64,000 nt of DNA from Sphingosinicella xenopeptidilytica (lineage in GTDB: Bacteria > Pseudomonadota > Alphaproteobacteria > Sphingomonadales > Sphingomonadaceae): contig NZ_JBHTIK010000015.1 in NCBI RefSeq assembly GCF_042676985.1, positions 62,001 to 126,000 on the forward strand, in the 5' to 3' direction. A program made the position numbers and the translations under genes. The notes under the pieces are model-generated. The model did no database searches. It worked only from the letters and a program-made list of their open reading frames with translations, and was not told the origin of the DNA. Positions 7,404 to 17,893 of this stretch are shown here, one piece after another (within the stretch, counting starts at the first letter, position 1; every line of letters starts with the position of its first letter).

Positions 7404-8095
7404 TGAACGATGACGACGTGGCGCTGGATCCGGGGTTCGCCGACCGCTTCGAACGTGACAAGCGGCCGCCGTGCCAGCTCTACCTGATCTCGCCTGAGCG
7501 CTATGATCCCGGCTTCCCGGAAACGCTGAAGGCCGCGCTCGATGCGGGACCGGTGGCGGCGTTTCAGCTTCGGCTGAAGGGCGTGGAGGACATGGAAATC
7601 CTGCGCGCGGGGGCCGCGCTGAAGCCGATCCTCGCGGCCTACGACGTCGCCTTCATCCTCAACGACCGCGCCGACCTTGCGAAGGAACTGGGCGCTGATG
7701 GCGTCCACCTCGGCCAGACCGATGGCAGTATCGCGGCGGCGCGCAGCCTGCTCGGCCACGATGCGCAGATCGGTGTCACCTGCCACGACAGTCGCCACCT
7801 TGCGATGGAAGCCGGCGAGGCGGGCGCGGACTATGTGGCGTTCGGCGCCTTCCATCCCACCGCCACCAAGGAAACTTCGCACCGTCCCGACCCCTCGATC
7901 CTCTCGTGGTGGACGACGATCAGCGAAATCCCCTGCGTCGCCATCGGCGGCATCACACCTGCGAACGCGGCGCCGCTCGTTGCGGCAGGTGCGGACTTTC
8001 TGGTGGTTTCCAGCGCCGTATGGACGCATCCGGAAGGCGCTGGGGCGGGCGTAAAGGCGTTTCAGAGCATCCTTGAGCAGATGCCCGCGCGCTGA
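7400..8095 (+). CDS. thiE: Thiamine-phosphate synthase
   Basis: A 231-residue TIM-barrel protein that joins the hydroxymethylpyrimidine diphosphate and thiazole phosphate halves of thiamine. FQLRLKG, FILNDRADLAKELGADGVHL, GQTDG, GVTCHDS and YVAFGAFHPTATKE match the ThiE phosphate and pyrophosphate-binding loops, and VAIGGITPANAAPL is the usual end. The canonical GPxFxTxTK loop reads GAFHPTATK, a mild variant. Two ATGs occur in tandem at 7400 and 7403; the first overlaps the previous stop. No TPP riboswitch is seen, as the gene is inside an operon. Confidence 0.88.
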   Translation: MMNDDDVALDPGFADRFERDKRPPCQLYLISPERYDPGFPETLKAALDAGPVAAFQLRLKGVEDMEILRAGAALKPILAAYDVAFILNDRADLAKELGADGVHLGQTDGSIAAARSLLGHDAQIGVTCHDSRHLAMEAGEAGADYVAFGAFHPTATKETSHRPDPSILSWWTTISEIPCVAIGGITPANAAPLVAAGADFLVVSSAVWTHPEGAGAGVKAFQSILEQMPAR

Positions 8096-8133
8096 TAGAA
8101 GCCGCGCGACCTTTCTTTCTCAGGAACGCACCC

Positions 8134-8697
8134 ATGAAGATCAGCGGCGTGGACATTCGTCCCGGCAACATCATCGAATATGAAGGCGGGCTGTGGCGCG
8201 CCGTGAAGATCCAGCACACGCAGCCCGGCAAGGGCGGCGCCTATATGCAGGTGGAACTGAAGAACCTCGTCGACGGCCGCAAGACCAACGTCCGCTTCCG
8301 CTCGTCGGAGACGGTGGAGCGCGTTCGCCTCGACACGAAGGACTTCCAGTTCCTCTATGCCGAAGGCGACATGCTGACCTTCATGGACAAGGAGACCTAT
8401 GAGCAGGTCTCGCTGCCGCAGGACCTGCTCGGCGATGCCGCCGCGTTCCTGCAGGACGGCATGGACGTCGTGATGGAACTCTATGAAGAGAAGCCACTTT
8501 CCGTGCAGCTTCCCGATCAGGTCGAAGCCACGATCGTGGAAGCCGACGCCGTGGTGAAAGGCCAGACGGCGTCTTCCAGCTACAAGCCCGCCGTGCTCGA
8601 CAACGGCGTGCGCATCATGGTGCCGCCGCACATCGCATCGGGCACGCGCATCGTCGTTGACGTCTACGAACAGACCTACGTTCGCCGCGCGGACTGA
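8134..8697 (+). CDS. efp: Translation elongation factor P
   Basis: A 187-residue three-barrel protein that relieves ribosome stalling at polyproline. MKISGVDIRPGN starts the KOW-like domain. The loop PGKGGAY has Lys33 at the position modified by beta-lysylation in E. coli. DNGVRIMVPPHIASGTRI is near the C terminus. There is no epmA or epmB gene in the window, so the modification state cannot be judged. It lies 38 bases after thiE and 11 bases before suhB. Confidence 0.96.
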   Translation: MKISGVDIRPGNIIEYEGGLWRAVKIQHTQPGKGGAYMQVELKNLVDGRKTNVRFRSSETVERVRLDTKDFQFLYAEGDMLTFMDKETYEQVSLPQDLLGDAAAFLQDGMDVVMELYEEKPLSVQLPDQVEATIVEADAVVKGQTASSSYKPAVLDNGVRIMVPPHIASGTRIVVDVYEQTYVRRAD

Positions 8698-8708
8698 TCG
8701 GAAACACC

Positions 8709-9518
8709 ATGCCTGCTCATTCCGCCCTCATCACCATCATGGACAAGGCCGCGCGCAAGGCTGCGCCGCGGCTGCGCCGTGATTTCAATGAGGTGGCCCA
8801 GCTTCAGGTCTCCCGCAAAGGTCCGTCGGACTTCGTGTCCAACGCCGACCGCGCGGCCGAGCGCACCATCGTCGAGATCCTGCGGCAGGCACGACCCGAC
8901 TGGGGGCTGGTGCTGGAAGAGGGCGGCGAGATCGAAGGCGACCCATCGCGTCCGCGCTGGATCGTCGATCCGCTCGACGGCACTTCGAACTTCCTGCACG
9001 GCATCCCGCACTTCGCGATCACCATCGCGGCGGAGCAGGATGGCCAGATCATTTCGGGTCTCGTCTACCAGCCGATGACCGACGAGAGCTTCTGGGCGGA
9101 AGCGGGCAGGGGTGCCTGGCTTCAGAACCAGCGGCTGCGCGTTTCGGCGCGTAAAGACCTCGGCGATTGCCTGATCGCGACGGGCATTCCGTTCCGCGGG
9201 CACGGTGATTTCGAACAGTTCGATTCGATCCTGCAGGCCGTGGCGCCAAATGTCGCAGGCATAAGGCGCTTCGGATCGGCGGCGCTCGATCTCGCGTGGG
9301 TCGCGGCGGGGCGTTATGACGGCTATTGGGAAGCGGGTCTCAACAGCTGGGATGTGGGTGCCGGCATCCTCCTTGTGCGCGAAGCCGGGGGGTTCGTCAG
9401 CGACTATCGCGGCGGCGACAAGGCCATCGAAAGACGCGAAGTTATCGCCTCCAATGGTGCTATTCAGAGTCGTTTGCATAAACTCATCGGCGGGGCACTT
9501 CGCAGCGCAGCAAAGTGA
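8709..9518 (+). CDS. suhB: Inositol monophosphatase family protein (SuhB)
   Basis: A 269-residue Mg2+-dependent phosphatase. The metal ligands are visible as EEGG (Glu70-Glu71), WIVDPLDGTSNF (Asp87 and Asp90) and SWDVGAGILLVREAGG. SuhB-type enzymes hydrolyse inositol 1-phosphate and related sugar phosphates; in E. coli SuhB also acts in rRNA transcription. In this genome it could supply free inositol from the product of the inositol-3-phosphate synthase at 32961, but that link is inference. Start ATG 8709 follows GGAAACACC. Confidence 0.93.
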   Translation: MPAHSALITIMDKAARKAAPRLRRDFNEVAQLQVSRKGPSDFVSNADRAAERTIVEILRQARPDWGLVLEEGGEIEGDPSRPRWIVDPLDGTSNFLHGIPHFAITIAAEQDGQIISGLVYQPMTDESFWAEAGRGAWLQNQRLRVSARKDLGDCLIATGIPFRGHGDFEQFDSILQAVAPNVAGIRRFGSAALDLAWVAAGRYDGYWEAGLNSWDVGAGILLVREAGGFVSDYRGGDKAIERREVIASNGAIQSRLHKLIGGALRSAAK

Positions 9519-9595
9519 TTGCGAAAGGCAGGCTTACAGCCTTGCAAGCCCGCTGACACGCGCCTAAAAGCGCCGCGAACATCAGGGAATCGCGT

Positions 9596-9973
9596 ATGCA
9601 ATCGGTCGCGGCGGAGTATCTGCCCATCCTCTTGTTTCTGGGTGTCGCGGTGGTGCTTTCGGGCGTCTTCGTCGGCCTGCCGGTGCTTGTTTCGAACCTC
9701 ACCGGAACCAACAAGCCGGACCCCAACAAGCTTGCCGAATACGAGTGCGGTTTCCCCGCCTTCGAAGACGCGCGCCGCCAGTTCGACGTGCGCTTCTATC
9801 TGGTGTCGATCCTGTTCATCATCTTCGACCTCGAGGTCGCGTTCCTGTTCCCGTGGGCGGTCAGCCTCGGCGCGACGGGCGTGTTCGGCTGGGCATCGAT
9901 GATGGTGTTCCTCGGCATCCTTACGATTGGCTTCATCTACGAATGGAAGAAGGGCGCGCTGGAATGGGAGTAG
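9596..9973 (+). CDS. nuoA: NADH-quinone oxidoreductase subunit A
   Basis: A 125-residue membrane subunit of respiratory complex I with three predicted helices (about residues 9-33, 68-88 and 96-115). YECGFPAFEDARRQFDVRFY and ILFIIFDLEVAFLFPWA are diagnostic of NuoA/ND3. It opens a 14-gene nuo operon running to 23858. The 77 bases upstream hold the likely operon promoter or leader, but no clear -35/-10 pair is seen. Its 3' end overlaps the preferred nuoB start. Confidence 0.97.
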   Translation: MQSVAAEYLPILLFLGVAVVLSGVFVGLPVLVSNLTGTNKPDPNKLAEYECGFPAFEDARRQFDVRFYLVSILFIIFDLEVAFLFPWAVSLGATGVFGWASMMVFLGILTIGFIYEWKKGALEWE

Positions 9974-10521
9974 AGACCCAAATGGCGCCATCTGGCAACG
10001 GTTCGGCTTCTGGCATCATCATGCCGGAACAGGGCTTTGTCGACGACATCAACAACGAGGTGTCCAACAAGGGCTTCCTCGTGACCTCGACCGAGGAGCT
10101 GTTCCACTGGGCGCGCACCGGCTCGCTGTGGTGGATGACCTTCGGCCTTGCCTGCTGCGCGGTCGAGATGATGCATTCGAGTATGCCGCGCTACGACCTC
10201 GAGCGCTTCGGTGCCGCGCCGCGCGCATCCCCGCGCCAGTCGGACGTGATGATCGTCGCGGGCACGCTCTGCAACAAGATGGCCCCGGCGCTGCGCCGCG
10301 TTTACGACCAGATGTCGGAACCGCGCTACGTCATCTCAATGGGAAGCTGCGCCAACGGTGGCGGCTATTACCACTACAGCTATTCGGTGGTGCGCGGCTG
10401 CGACCGCATCGTGCCCGTGGACATCTACGTGCCGGGCTGCCCGCCGACCGCAGAGGCGCTGCTTTACGGCATCCTGCAGCTGCAGCGGAAGATCCGCCGG
10501 GTGGGAACGTTCGAACGATGA
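9964..10521 (+). CDS. nuoB: NADH-quinone oxidoreductase subunit B
   Basis: A 185-residue subunit of the complex I peripheral arm that holds cluster N2, the last Fe-S centre before quinone. The ligands are the tandem Cys in FGLACCAVEMM, Cys in SMGSCANGGGYYHY and Cys in VPGCPPTAEAL. Two starts are possible: ATG 9964, which overlaps nuoA, and ATG 9982, which has GGGAG upstream at a rather long spacing. I favour 9964 for its likeness to remembered homologues (MGVE). The nuoC ATG overlaps the stop (ATGA). Confidence 0.95.
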   Translation: MGVETQMAPSGNGSASGIIMPEQGFVDDINNEVSNKGFLVTSTEELFHWARTGSLWWMTFGLACCAVEMMHSSMPRYDLERFGAAPRASPRQSDVMIVAGTLCNKMAPALRRVYDQMSEPRYVISMGSCANGGGYYHYSYSVVRGCDRIVPVDIYVPGCPPTAEALLYGILQLQRKIRRVGTFER

Positions 10522-11147
10522 AAAGTCCCGCGCCCCGCACGTCCTCCGACGACGGCGTCATCGAAACCGCGCGCGCCGCGCTTGGCGACCTCATCATCGA
10601 TGCGACCGAGCACGCCTTCGAGGTGACGCTGACCGTTCATCGCCGCGATCTCTACAAGGTGCTCGAAGCGCTGCGCGATACGCCCGGCCTTGAGTACCAG
10701 CAGCTCATGGAGATCGCGGGTGTCGACTATCCGGAGCGCCCCGAGCGCTTCGAGGTCAACTACTGCCTGCTGTCGCTGACGAAGAACCGCCGCATCCGCG
10801 TGAAGACGCTGACCGACGAGAAGCACGCGGTGCCGTCCGTCGTCGACCTCTGGCCGGTCGCGGGCTGGCTGGAACGCGAAGTGTGGGACATGTACGGCGT
10901 CCGTTTCGACGGCAATCCGGATCATCGCCGCATCCTCACCGACTATGGCTTCACCGGGCATCCGTTCCGCAAGGACTTCCCGCTCACCGGCTACGTCGAG
11001 CTGCGCTACTCCGAAGAGCACAAGCGCGTCGTCTACGAGCCCGTCAAACTGGCGCAGGACTTCCGCAGCTTCGACTTCATGAGCCCGTGGGAAGGCGCCG
11101 AATACGTGCTGCCGGGCGATGAGAAGGCGGAAGGGAAGGCGAGCTGA
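10518..11147 (+). CDS. nuoC: NADH-quinone oxidoreductase subunit C
   Basis: A 209-residue 30-kDa subunit of complex I that sits beside NuoD in the peripheral arm. The family signature runs EREVWDMYGVRFDGNPDHRR, then GFTGHPFRKDFPLTGYVE. The ATG at 10518 overlaps the nuoB stop by 4 bases, and the stop overlaps the nuoD ATG by one base, so the subunits are translationally coupled. NuoC is separate from NuoD, unlike the fused form of E. coli. The C terminus (after FDFMSPWEGAEYVLPGDEK) is a short charged tail. Confidence 0.96.
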   Translation: MKSPAPRTSSDDGVIETARAALGDLIIDATEHAFEVTLTVHRRDLYKVLEALRDTPGLEYQQLMEIAGVDYPERPERFEVNYCLLSLTKNRRIRVKTLTDEKHAVPSVVDLWPVAGWLEREVWDMYGVRFDGNPDHRRILTDYGFTGHPFRKDFPLTGYVELRYSEEHKRVVYEPVKLAQDFRSFDFMSPWEGAEYVLPGDEKAEGKAS

Positions 11148-12346
11148 TGGCCGACGTCGCAACCACGACGCCTGACGTCGAAATCCAGAACTACACGATC
11201 AACTTCGGCCCGCAGCATCCGGCGGCGCACGGCGTGCTCCGTCTCGTCATGGAGCTGGACGGCGAGATCATCGAGCGCTGCGATCCGCACGTAGGCCTGC
11301 TGCATCGCGGCACCGAGAAGCTGATCGAATACAAGACCTATCTGCAGGCGCTGCCCTACATGGACCGGCTCGACTACGTGTCGCCGATGTCCATGGAGCA
11401 CAGCTATGTGCTCGCCATCGAGAAGCTGCTCGATATCGAGGTGCCGCTGCGCGCCCAGTATATCCGCGTGCTGTTCGCGGAGCTGACGCGCATTGCCAAC
11501 CACATCCTCAACACCACCGCGCACGCGATGGACGTCGGCGCGCTGACGCCGATCCTGTGGCTGTTCGAGGAGCGCGAGGAACTGCTCGGCTTCTACGAGC
11601 GGGCCTCGGGCGCGCGCTTCCACGCGGCCTATTTCCGGCCCGGCGGCGTCCATCAGGACCTGCCGCCGAAGCTGATCGCCGACATCGCCGACTGGGCCGA
11701 TGCCTTCCCGAAGGCGCTCGCCGACTTCGAGGCGCTGATCTGCGACAACCGTATCTTCAAGCAGCGCAATGTCGATATCGGCATCATCAGCGAGCAGGAC
11801 GCGGTGGCATGGGGCTTCTCCGGGCCGTGCATCCGCGGCTCCGGCCTGCCGTGGGACCTCCGCAAGTCGCAACCCTACGAGGTCTACGACCGCATGGAGT
11901 TCGACGTGCCGGTCGGCAAGAACGGCGATTGCTACGATCGTTTCATGGTCCGCATCGAAGAGATGAAGCAGTCGCTGCGCATCATCAAGCAGTGCCTGAA
12001 AGAGATGCCGGAAGGCCCGATCGGCAGCCTCGACCGCAAGGTGGTGCCGCCGAAGCGCGGCGAGATGAAGCGCTCGATGGAAGCACTCATCCACCACTTC
12101 AAGCTCTACACGGAAGGCTTCCACGTTCCTGCGGGCGAGGTCTACGTCGCGACCGAAAGCCCTAAGGGCGAGTTCGGCATCTACATGGTGGCAGACGGCA
12201 CCAACAAGCCGTACCGCTGCAAGATCCGCCCTACGGGCTTCTCGCACCTGCAGGCGATGGATTTCCTCTGCAAGGGCCACATGCTCGCCGACGCGCCCGC
12301 CGTGCTCGGCAGTCTCGATATCGTTTTCGGTGAGGTCGACCGGTGA
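11147..12346 (+). CDS. nuoD: NADH-quinone oxidoreductase subunit D
   Basis: A 399-residue 49-kDa subunit, related to the large subunit of NiFe hydrogenases, that forms the quinone-binding cavity with NuoB. INFGPQHPAAHGVLRLVMEL, VGLLHRGTEKLIEYKTY and LDYVSPMSMEHSY are family hallmarks, including the conserved His of HPAAHG. The C terminus ends SLDIVFGEVDR, typical of the family. The following nuoE GTG overlaps it by 4 bases. Confidence 0.97.
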   Translation: MADVATTTPDVEIQNYTINFGPQHPAAHGVLRLVMELDGEIIERCDPHVGLLHRGTEKLIEYKTYLQALPYMDRLDYVSPMSMEHSYVLAIEKLLDIEVPLRAQYIRVLFAELTRIANHILNTTAHAMDVGALTPILWLFEEREELLGFYERASGARFHAAYFRPGGVHQDLPPKLIADIADWADAFPKALADFEALICDNRIFKQRNVDIGIISEQDAVAWGFSGPCIRGSGLPWDLRKSQPYEVYDRMEFDVPVGKNGDCYDRFMVRIEEMKQSLRIIKQCLKEMPEGPIGSLDRKVVPPKRGEMKRSMEALIHHFKLYTEGFHVPAGEVYVATESPKGEFGIYMVADGTNKPYRCKIRPTGFSHLQAMDFLCKGHMLADAPAVLGSLDIVFGEVDR

Positions 12347-12971
12347 GTCACGCCGCTTCAGCAACGCCCGAACAGCACCACGCGTTCGACGGCTTCGATT
12401 GGACTCCTGAGAACGCCAAGCGCGTGAAGGTGATCCTTGCGCGCTATCCGGAGGTGCGGAAGCAATCCGCCGTGATGCCGCTCCTCGATCTCGCGCAGCG
12501 CCAGGTCGGCGCGCAGACGAAGACGCAGGGCTGGCTGCCGATCCCGGTGATCGAGTTCATCGCGGGGATGCTCGGGATGCCGTACATCCGCGTGCTCGAG
12601 GTCGCGACCTTCTACACCATGTACAACCTCGCGCCCGTGGGACGCCATCATGTGCAGGTCTGCGGGACGACGCCCTGTATGCTGCGCGGCTCCGACGACG
12701 TGATGCAGGCGTGCAAGGACAAGGGGCTCGCCAAGGGCCACACCACCGAAGACGGCCTCTTCACGCTCACCGAGGTCGAGTGCATGGGCACCTGCGCGAA
12801 CGCGCCGATGGTGCAGATCAACGACGACAATTACGAAGACCTCGACTACGCGAGCATGACGCGTCTCCTCGACGAGCTTGCCGCCGGCAAGACGCCGAAG
12901 CCCGGCCCGCAGATCGACCGGCAGAACAGCGCGCCCGTGGGCGGACCCCGTGTTCTCAAGGAGTATATGGC

Positions 12972-12975
<4 letters not shown>
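12343..12975 (+). CDS. nuoE: NADH-quinone oxidoreductase subunit E
   Basis: A 210-residue 24-kDa subunit that carries the [2Fe-2S] cluster N1a next to FMN. The cluster ligands lie in VCGTTPCMLRG and VECMGTCANAPM, and the thioredoxin-like fold begins after an N-terminal helical region. The start is GTG at 12343, overlapping the nuoD stop. The C-terminal tail (PKPGPQIDRQNSAPVGG) is extended and polar, as in other alphaproteobacteria. The nuoF ATG overlaps the stop. Confidence 0.96.
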
Positions 12976-14282
<1,307 letters not shown>

Positions 14283-14291
14283 GAAAGTCTG

Positions 14292-16313
14292 ATGCCTAAA
14301 CTCACCGTTGACGGTATCGAGGTCGAGGTTCCCGCTGGGGCGACCGTGCTTCAGGCCTGCGAGGCCGTGGGCAAGGAAGTGCCGCGCTTCTGCTATCACG
14401 AGCGGCTTTCGATCGCCGGCAATTGCCGCATGTGCCTTGTCGAGGTGAAGCCGGGGCCGCCGAAGCCGCAGGCGTCGTGCGCGCTTCCCGCCGCTGACGG
14501 GCAGGAGGTTCGCACCGACAGCGCCATGGTGAAAAAGGCGCGCGAAGGCGTGATGGAGTTCCTGCTCATCAACCACCCGCTCGATTGCCCGATCTGCGAT
14601 CAGGGCGGCGAGTGCGACCTGCAGGACCAGTCGATCGCCTACGGGCGCGGCGCGACGCGCTATACTGAGAACAAGCGCGCCGTTACCGAGAAATACATGG
14701 GCCCCATCATCAAGACGGTGATGACCCGCTGCATCCACTGCACGCGCTGCGTGCGTTTCGCCGAGGAAGTGGCGGGCACCGACGAGATCGGCGCGCTCTA
14801 TCGCGGCGAGAACATGCAGATCACCTCGTACCTTGAGGCGGCGGTGAAGTCCGAGCTTTCGGGCAATGTCATCGATCTCTGCCCGGTGGGCGCGCTCACC
14901 TCGAAGCCCTATGCGTTCGAGGCGCGGCCGTGGGAACTGACGAAGACGAACGGCATCTGCGTGATGGACGCCGTAGGTACCAACATCCGCATCGATGCGC
15001 GCGGCCCCGCGGTGCTGCGCGTGCTGCCGCGTGTCAACGACGACGTGAACGAGGAATGGGCGTCGGACAAGACGCGCTACGCGCCGCTCGGCCTTGCCAA
15101 GCGCCGTCTCGACAAGCCCTATGTTCGCCGTGGCGGCAAGCTTGAAGCCGCGACGTGGGCGGAGGCTTTCGCCGCGATCAAGACCGGGCTTTCGGACCTC
15201 AGCGGCAACCAGATCGGCGCGGTGGCGGGCGAACTGCTCGACGTGGAATCGATGGTCGCGCTGAAGGACCTGATGAAGTCGCTCGGCTCCGATCGCTTCG
15301 AGTGCCGCACGGACGGCGCTGCGCTGCCCGGCGGTGGTACGGCGGGTTACCGCTTCAACACCGGCATTGCGGGTATCGAGGACGCGGACGTCGTGCTGCT
15401 CGTCGGCGCGGACCCGCGCTGGGATGCGCCGCTCGTCAACACGCGCCTACGCAAGGCCGTGGTGAAGAAGGGCGCGAAGGTCTTCAACGTCGGCCCGGAA
15501 ATCGACCTCACCTATCCGGTCACGCAGCTTGGCGACGGCGCTTCCGTGCTCGGCAAGCTGCCGAAGGCGGCGGCGGACGCGCTGAAGAGCGCGACGAAGC
15601 CCGCGATCATCGTCGGTGCCGCGGCGCTCACGCGCGGTGACGCACCGGCCATCCTCGCCGCGCTCGGCAAGATCGCCAAGACCGCGAAGATCGGCGCGGA
15701 AGGCTTCAACGTCCTCCACACCGCTGCCTCGCGCGTCGGTGGTCTCGACATCGGCTTCACGCATGAAGGCGGTATCGGCGAGGTGCTGGGCGGTGGGCTC
15801 AAGGCGCTCATCGTGCACGGCGCGGACGAGATCGACACCGATCTCGACGGCGTGTTCAAGGTCTACATCGGCCACCACGGAGACGCCGGTGCGCGCGGTG
15901 CGGACGTGATCCTGCCCGCCGCGAGCTTTGCCGAGAAGGACGGCACGTACGTCAACATGGAAGGCCGTGTGCAGCGCAGCTACCGCGCCGTGTTCGCGCC
16001 GGGCGACGCCCGCGAAGACTGGGCGATTCTGCGCGCGCTTTCGGAAGTGCTCGGCAGCAAGCTGCCCTACGACAGCTTCGCCGCGCTCCGCACGCGTATC
16101 GCCGCCGAATGGCCGCAACTTTCCGTGGAGGGCGTTGCGGCGGCGGAAGGCGAGATCGACTTCGGCAGCGGCGGCGAGTTCGACGCTGCGCCGATCGGCC
16201 GTTCCATACGCGATTTCTACCTGACGAACGCGATCGCGCGCGCATCCGAAGTGATGCAGGACTGCTCGGCGACGCTGATCCGCGGTGAGACGGTTCTGGA
16301 GGCGGCGGAATAA
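14292..16313 (+). CDS. nuoG: NADH-quinone oxidoreductase subunit G
   Basis: A 673-residue 75-kDa subunit with an electron-transfer chain of Fe-S clusters. From the N terminus these are a [2Fe-2S] domain (FCYHERLSIAGNCRMCLVEV), the His-Cys3 cluster region (DCPICDQGGECDLQDQ) and a [4Fe-4S] region (TRCIHCTRCVRF with IDLCPVGALTSKPYAF). A molybdopterin oxidoreductase-like domain without visible cofactor ligands follows. Length is like mitochondrial-type subunits and shorter than E. coli NuoG. Its stop overlaps the nuoH ATG by one base. Confidence 0.97.
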   Translation: MPKLTVDGIEVEVPAGATVLQACEAVGKEVPRFCYHERLSIAGNCRMCLVEVKPGPPKPQASCALPAADGQEVRTDSAMVKKAREGVMEFLLINHPLDCPICDQGGECDLQDQSIAYGRGATRYTENKRAVTEKYMGPIIKTVMTRCIHCTRCVRFAEEVAGTDEIGALYRGENMQITSYLEAAVKSELSGNVIDLCPVGALTSKPYAFEARPWELTKTNGICVMDAVGTNIRIDARGPAVLRVLPRVNDDVNEEWASDKTRYAPLGLAKRRLDKPYVRRGGKLEAATWAEAFAAIKTGLSDLSGNQIGAVAGELLDVESMVALKDLMKSLGSDRFECRTDGAALPGGGTAGYRFNTGIAGIEDADVVLLVGADPRWDAPLVNTRLRKAVVKKGAKVFNVGPEIDLTYPVTQLGDGASVLGKLPKAAADALKSATKPAIIVGAAALTRGDAPAILAALGKIAKTAKIGAEGFNVLHTAASRVGGLDIGFTHEGGIGEVLGGGLKALIVHGADEIDTDLDGVFKVYIGHHGDAGARGADVILPAASFAEKDGTYVNMEGRVQRSYRAVFAPGDAREDWAILRALSEVLGSKLPYDSFAALRTRIAAEWPQLSVEGVAAAEGEIDFGSGGEFDAAPIGRSIRDFYLTNAIARASEVMQDCSATLIRGETVLEAAE

Positions 16314-17359
16314 TGACGGCGTTCTTTCAGGATCTGATCGGGCCGAACCTCGGCTATCTGGTCGCGACGCTCATCCTCATCCTTCTCATCGCGCTGCCGG
16401 TGATGGTTGCGGTCGCCTTCGCGGTCTATGCGGACCGCAAGATCTGGGCGGCGATGCAGCTTCGCCGCGGCCCGAACGTGGTCGGCCCGTGGGGCCTGCT
16501 GCAGAGCTTCGCCGACGGCGCGAAGGTGTTCCTCAAGGAAACCATCATCCCGTCGGGTGCCAACAAGGGCGTGTTCCTGCTCGCACCGATGATCACCTTC
16601 ACGCTCGCGCTCATCGGCTGGGCGGTGATCCCGTTTGATGCCGGGGCAGTGCTTGCCGACATCAACGTCGGCATCCTCTACCTGTTCGCGGTGTCCTCGC
16701 TTGGCGTTTACGGCATCATCATGTCGGGCTGGGCGTCGAACTCGAAGTACCCGTTCCTCGGCGGGCTCCGCTCGGCGGCGCAGATGGTGTCCTACGAGGT
16801 CTCGCTCGGCCTCGTGATCATCACCGTCGTGCTTTACGCGTCGTCGTTCAACCTCAGCGACATCGTCCTGAGCCAGCAGGCCAACATCCTGTTCCTGAAC
16901 GGCAATATCTTCAACCCGCTGCTGTTCCCGATGGGCATCGTATTCTTCATCTCGGCACTTGCCGAGACAAACCGGCCGCCGTTCGACCTTCCCGAAGCGG
17001 AAGCCGAACTCGTCGCGGGCTATCAGGTCGAATACTCCTCGATGAGCTTCGCGCTGTTCTGGCTCGGCGAGTACGCGAACATCCTGCTGATGTGCGCGAT
17101 GACCTCGGTCCTCTTCCTCGGCGGCTGGCTGCCCCCGGTGGACTGGGCGCCGCTCTACCTCATCCCCGGCTTCATCTGGTTTCTCGCGAAGATGGCGTTC
17201 ATGTTCTTCGTGTTCGCCTGGGTGAAGGCGACCGTGCCGAGGTATCGCTACGACCAGCTCATGCGCCTCGGCTGGAAGGTGTTCCTGCCGCTGTCGCTCT
17301 TCTGGGTGTTCCTCGTTTCCGGGTGGCTGATGTTCTTCACAGACAGGTTTGCGTCATGA
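16313..17359 (+). CDS. nuoH: NADH-quinone oxidoreductase subunit H
   Basis: A 348-residue membrane subunit (ND1) with about eight helices that links the quinone site to the proton-pumping arm. AVYADRKIWAAMQLRRGPN and ETNRPPFDLPEAEAELVAGY are the conserved cytoplasmic loops that line the quinone channel. The C-terminal RYRYDQLMRLGWKVFLPLSL is typical. Its stop overlaps the nuoI start. Confidence 0.97.
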   Translation: MTAFFQDLIGPNLGYLVATLILILLIALPVMVAVAFAVYADRKIWAAMQLRRGPNVVGPWGLLQSFADGAKVFLKETIIPSGANKGVFLLAPMITFTLALIGWAVIPFDAGAVLADINVGILYLFAVSSLGVYGIIMSGWASNSKYPFLGGLRSAAQMVSYEVSLGLVIITVVLYASSFNLSDIVLSQQANILFLNGNIFNPLLFPMGIVFFISALAETNRPPFDLPEAEAELVAGYQVEYSSMSFALFWLGEYANILLMCAMTSVLFLGGWLPPVDWAPLYLIPGFIWFLAKMAFMFFVFAWVKATVPRYRYDQLMRLGWKVFLPLSLFWVFLVSGWLMFFTDRFAS

Positions 17360-17844
17360 CCGCCATATTCCGCGCTGCCAAATCGATGCTGCTGCTGGAG
17401 TTCGTCCAGGGCATGGCGCTCACACTCAAATACATGTTCAAGCCGAAGGCGACGCTGAACTACCCGTTCGAGAAGGGGCCGATCAGCCCGCGCTTCCGGG
17501 GCGAACATGCGCTGCGCCGCTATCCGAACGGCGAGGAACGCTGCATCGCGTGCAAGCTTTGCGAGGCGGTGTGCCCGGCGCAGGCGATCACGATCGAGGC
17601 CGAACCGCGCGAAGACGGCTCGCGTCGCACCACGCGCTACGACATCGACATGACGAAGTGCATCTACTGCGGCTTCTGTCAGGAAGCCTGCCCGGTGGAC
17701 GCGATCGTCGAAGGGCCGAACTTCGAGTTCGCGACCGAAACGCGCGAGGAACTGATCTACGACAAGGCGAAGCTGCTGGCGAACGGCGAGCAGTGGGAAA
17801 CGGCGATCGCCGCCAACCTTGCGGCGGACGCGCAGTGGCGATAA
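17356..17844 (+). CDS. nuoI: NADH-quinone oxidoreductase subunit I
   Basis: A 162-residue ferredoxin-like subunit with two [4Fe-4S] clusters (N6a and N6b), seen as CIACKLCEAVCPAQAITI and CIYCGFCQEACPVDAIVEG. It passes electrons from NuoG toward NuoB. The ATG at 17356 follows GCGTC and overlaps nuoH, and the longer in-frame extension upstream is nuoH shadow. The next gene starts 49 bases later, a larger gap than elsewhere in the operon. Confidence 0.97.
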   Translation: MTAIFRAAKSMLLLEFVQGMALTLKYMFKPKATLNYPFEKGPISPRFRGEHALRRYPNGEERCIACKLCEAVCPAQAITIEAEPREDGSRRTTRYDIDMTKCIYCGFCQEACPVDAIVEGPNFEFATETREELIYDKAKLLANGEQWETAIAANLAADAQWR

Positions 17845-17893
17845 CCGGCCGCAGGCAAAAGAGCGGCGACATGAAAAGGGGCGGGGCGAAACC

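Noticed and set aside
11033..12364. Minus-strand frame opposite nuoD
   Set aside because: nuoD is complete and conserved; the opposite frame has no recognisable domain.
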